Shown here in pieces: positions 6,021 through 8,298 of a stretch of 8,298 nt of DNA; position 1 is the stretch's first letter; each line of letters starts with the position of its first letter. This DNA is from Dehalococcoidia bacterium (lineage in GTDB: Bacteria; Chloroflexota; Dehalococcoidia; Dehalococcoidales; JAUXAE01). Position numbers and translations under genes: made by a program. The stretch is from positions 1 to 8,298 of the forward strand of contig DAOUZU010000040.1 in NCBI GenBank assembly GCA_030665535.1. The letters run 5' to 3'. The notes below the pieces were generated by a model. The model was not told where the DNA came from. It did not search any database and worked only from the letters and a program-made list of their open reading frames with translations.

Positions 6021-6899
6021 CTAGACCTCAAGCCAGGAATGGGAGTAGAGTGACTCACCGGTTAGCACCCGCACCGTTTTCACATACTCGGCCTCCTGCT
6101 GGCTTAGTGAGGCCATATCCGGCCGCTCTCCGTCCATAACTCGGTGTACCAGGTTAACAATTTCGGGCATTTCACCCCTGGCGATACTGATAAGCTCGCT
6201 GTCAAAGGCGTCGGCAATGGCCGAATAGAGGCCATACTTCATCAGCATAATCATATAGGTGCGGTTCAGGTAGGGGCGGAGGTGGGTTGGGGTACCGTTT
6301 GAGACATTGGATAGGCCGATGATGGACTTGCAACCGGGGGCTATATCCCCAAGCATGCTCATGAACTCCAGGCAGGCCTGCACCTGGTTTATCTCCACGC
6401 TAACCGGGGTGACGATGGGGTCTATCCAGATGTCCTCGTTGGGGATGCCCATCTCGTTGGCCTTGTAGACCAGATCTACCGCCAGCAGGCATCTCTCGTT
6501 GGCGTCGCGGGGCATACCCTCGACGCCCCACAGCAGGCCTATCATCTCTGCATTGTACTCCTTGACCATAGGTAGCAACTTCTCCAACCTCTCCGGCTGG
6601 AGAGACACTGAGTTAACCAGGGCCCGGCCCCTGTAGGTCTTGAGGCCGGCTTCCATGGCTATGGGGTTGGTGGTATCCAGAGATAGTGGGATATCGGTAA
6701 CTTTCTGCACGACGTCCACCGCCCAGGCCATCATCTCGTCGCCAGCCTTGCGGGCAGGGCCGATGTTAAGGTCAAGATAATCTATCCCGGCGGCCGTTTC
6801 GTCCCTAGCCATATTTTGCACAGGCCCGGTGTCTCGCCCCCGCAGGGCAGGGCCGATGGTATTTGACATAATATTGAGGTTCTCGCCGACTATTTTCAT
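6021..6899 (-). CDS. acsE: 5-methyltetrahydrofolate:corrinoid iron-sulfur protein methyltransferase
   Basis: This 292-residue protein is a pterin-binding (DHPS-like) TIM barrel. It transfers the methyl group of methyl-tetrahydrofolate to the Co(I) of the corrinoid iron-sulfur protein, the step that feeds the methyl branch into acetyl-CoA synthase. Residues matching the Moorella AcsE pterin pocket are visible: D75 in LSLDTTN, N96 in LVNSVS, D160 in WIDPIVTP and N198 in GLSNVSN. The barrel start KIVGENLN is also typical. It is about 30 residues longer than the roughly 262-residue Moorella enzyme, the extra length lying in the C-terminal helices (about 240-292). The ATG has a perfect AAGGAG (6911-6906) 6 bases upstream, which overlaps the acsC stop codon, so acsC and acsE are translationally linked. 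The corrinoid-binding substrate is encoded directly upstream. Confidence 0.96.
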   Translation of the reverse strand: MKIVGENLNIMSNTIGPALRGRDTGPVQNMARDETAAGIDYLDLNIGPARKAGDEMMAWAVDVVQKVTDIPLSLDTTNPIAMEAGLKTYRGRALVNSVSLQPERLEKLLPMVKEYNAEMIGLLWGVEGMPRDANERCLLAVDLVYKANEMGIPNEDIWIDPIVTPVSVEINQVQACLEFMSMLGDIAPGCKSIIGLSNVSNGTPTHLRPYLNRTYMIMLMKYGLYSAIADAFDSELISIARGEMPEIVNLVHRVMDGERPDMASLSQQEAEYVKTVRVLTGESLYSHSWLEV

Positions 6900-6909
6900 C
6901 TTCTACTCC

Positions 6910-8256
6910 TTATGGCTGCCATGTTTTGAGGTAGGCCGGTATGTGAGCCGCTTCCCTGGGCCCCACCAGAATCTCCCAGTCGGGTAGCTCTTCTTCAAGA
7001 CCGCCGCTCTCGGCAGCGACATAGCCGGGGATTATCAACTTTCGATGTGTGACTTTGTCGGCGATACCGCACTTCTTTATGAACGGGCCGATGATATCGG
7101 CGCTGAACTTGCCGGCTGCCCAGGCGGTCATCACGGAGAGCCCTTCGGTGTCCTTGACCAGCAGGTAGCCGGGGACCTTGGCGTTTTCCGTTTCGCCGGT
7201 GACTATGAAATAGGTGAGGGAGAAGTTGCAGGTGAGCAGTACCGGTGAACTCTCGCCGGGGCCGCTGATTTCATAGATGCCCTGGGTGGTGGCCAGTGGA
7301 CGCTGCGGGTCTGTGAAGAGATTCATCCGTTCCACTAGCAGGGGGAAGAGGCTCTCGCCCTGGAAATCGGAGAGGACGACGATGCCGCCGTACTTGGCCA
7401 CGAAAGTGGCCGCCATCAGGGCTTCCTGCATGGGGTCATCGGTAAGCTCACAGGTGAATACAATGGTGGGGAAACCCAGGGGGCGGAACTTCTTTAAAAG
7501 GGCCGCCCGCCGAATGGCTACCTGGTCGGTGAAGGCTTGGCGGAAACTGTCCGCTCCGGAATCGATTACTATATCTTTGACCCCCAGTTGGGAGAGTTTC
7601 TCGGTGAGCTGAGCCAGCTCACCAATGCTGTCGGCCCGGGCCGCCAACGGGCAGCAGTTGTCCAGAGCCAGGGCAGCCATTTCCTCATAATTAGCGGTGG
7701 TGGCGGCATGGATAAGGGGTTTCTGTTCGGCGCAGCTTTCCAGGGCGGCGGCAATAACAGCCGGCTGGTCGCTCACCAGGATAAGGCTAGCGTCGCTTCC
7801 CTCTTTGACCTTATTGACCAAAGCGGTAAATGTGGCTGCATCACCAGATTCAGATTTGAGGGCAATAAGCTCAGGTTTTAAGATGAGCCCCACTCGCTCG
7901 TACTGGAGGTCAGCGAATCTCTTAAGCCGGCCGTCCACATCGGCGGCGTCTATGGTATCGCTTATCAGCATGGCGATTCCGGTGGGGTTCTCAAAGCGTT
8001 TCTCGTGGCGGAACAAAACCGTCTCGCCGCCCACCTTGAGTGCCCGCTCGCCACAGCCGATAGCCACCGGCCTGATGGGCGGCGCCGAGGCCTCTTCCAG
8101 TTTGGCCTTGGCTTCATCAGAGATGTAGGGGCAGGCCGCCAGCTCCGCCTTACCCGTGGCCAGGCTCATAGCGAAGGCCAGGCAGGTGGGTACGCCACAC
8201 TCGCCGCAGTTGGTCTTGGGCAGCCATTTGAATATCTGTATTCCGGTTAGGGCCAT
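6910..8256 (-). CDS. acsC: Corrinoid iron-sulfur protein, large (gamma) subunit
   Basis: This 448-residue protein is the large subunit of the corrinoid iron-sulfur protein, which carries a methyl group on cobalt from methyl-THF to acetyl-CoA synthase. The N-terminal [4Fe-4S] domain shows C17, C20, C25 and C42 (NCGECGVPTC), which serves reductive reactivation of the cobalt. A TIM-barrel region follows (about 90-320). The C-terminal corrinoid-binding domain carries typical family strings such as LSVMTAWAAGKF and HRKLIIPGYVA, ending in ILVGPREAAHIPAYL. The length agrees with the family (about 440-450). The ATG is preceded by AAAGGAG (8271-8265) at 8 bases. The partner small subunit acsD is not within the window; it would have to lie beyond the right edge or elsewhere. 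acsE follows after 9 bases. Confidence 0.97.
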   Translation of the reverse strand: MALTGIQIFKWLPKTNCGECGVPTCLAFAMSLATGKAELAACPYISDEAKAKLEEASAPPIRPVAIGCGERALKVGGETVLFRHEKRFENPTGIAMLISDTIDAADVDGRLKRFADLQYERVGLILKPELIALKSESGDAATFTALVNKVKEGSDASLILVSDQPAVIAAALESCAEQKPLIHAATTANYEEMAALALDNCCPLAARADSIGELAQLTEKLSQLGVKDIVIDSGADSFRQAFTDQVAIRRAALLKKFRPLGFPTIVFTCELTDDPMQEALMAATFVAKYGGIVVLSDFQGESLFPLLVERMNLFTDPQRPLATTQGIYEISGPGESSPVLLTCNFSLTYFIVTGETENAKVPGYLLVKDTEGLSVMTAWAAGKFSADIIGPFIKKCGIADKVTHRKLIIPGYVAAESGGLEEELPDWEILVGPREAAHIPAYLKTWQP

Positions 8257-8273
8257 ACGTAGTGCTCCTTTCC

Positions 8274-8296
8274 TACATTAACGGGTCTTACATTAA
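8274..8296 (-). repeat. Short direct repeat upstream of acsC
   Basis: On the minus strand TTAATGTA occurs twice (8296-8289 and 8281-8274), 15 bases apart, just upstream of the acsC ribosome site. The flanks are alike (ATTAATGTAAG and GTTAATGTAGG). It could be a regulatory site or chance in an A/T-rich spacer; the window ends too soon to see whether a promoter or another gene is attached. Confidence 0.35.
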
Positions 8297-8298
8297 TG

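Noticed and set aside
7045..8250. Plus-strand frames opposite acsC
   Set aside because: Antisense shadows of a high-confidence gene with strong family motifs on the other strand.

Overview
The window reads as a piece of the chromosome of a strict anaerobe that uses the Wood-Ljungdahl (reductive acetyl-CoA) pathway. All seven protein genes lie on the minus strand, so transcription runs from the right edge to the left. The two pathway markers (acsC, acsE), the heterodisulfide-reductase (Hdr) type redox genes, the moderately high GC and the A/T-rich sigma70-like promoters would suit an anaerobic Chloroflexota (Dehalococcoidia-like) or another Wood-Ljungdahl bacterium. This placement is inference from gene content; nothing here fixes the taxon.

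Right block (about 8256 to 5330): acsC, the large subunit of the corrinoid iron-sulfur protein, is followed after 9 bases by acsE, the methyl-tetrahydrofolate:corrinoid methyltransferase. A DUF3786 gene of unknown function then starts at or inside the acsE end. Together acsE and acsC move the methyl group from methyl-THF onto the cobalt of the corrinoid protein. The block ends at a hairpin near 5314-5352.

Middle block (5190 to 3356): a NarL-type two-component system, with the response regulator first and a membrane-anchored HisKA_3 histidine kinase second. It sits behind its own well-formed promoter (TTGAAG-17-TATAAT), placed so close to the likely start codon that the message would be almost leaderless.

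Left block (3252 to beyond base 1): behind another promoter (TTGCTA-16-TATAAT with an extended -10), a fused HdrC-HdrB iron-sulfur protein and then a very large flavoprotein. The flavoprotein begins as HdrA and continues directly into an NADPH-dependent GltD/NfnB-like module; it is cut off by the left edge after 693 codons. The pair looks like a compact Hdr module that could take electrons from NAD(P)H, possibly with flavin-based bifurcation, next to carbon-fixation genes.

The most interesting points are the HdrA-GltD/NfnB fusion, in which the GltD part enters in the middle of the HdrA fold, its pairing with an HdrCB fusion that lacks one cluster cysteine, and the two-component system between the methyl-transfer genes and the Hdr module. 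No RNA genes, mobile elements or CRISPR arrays were seen, and no stretch of more than 300 bases lacks a gene.
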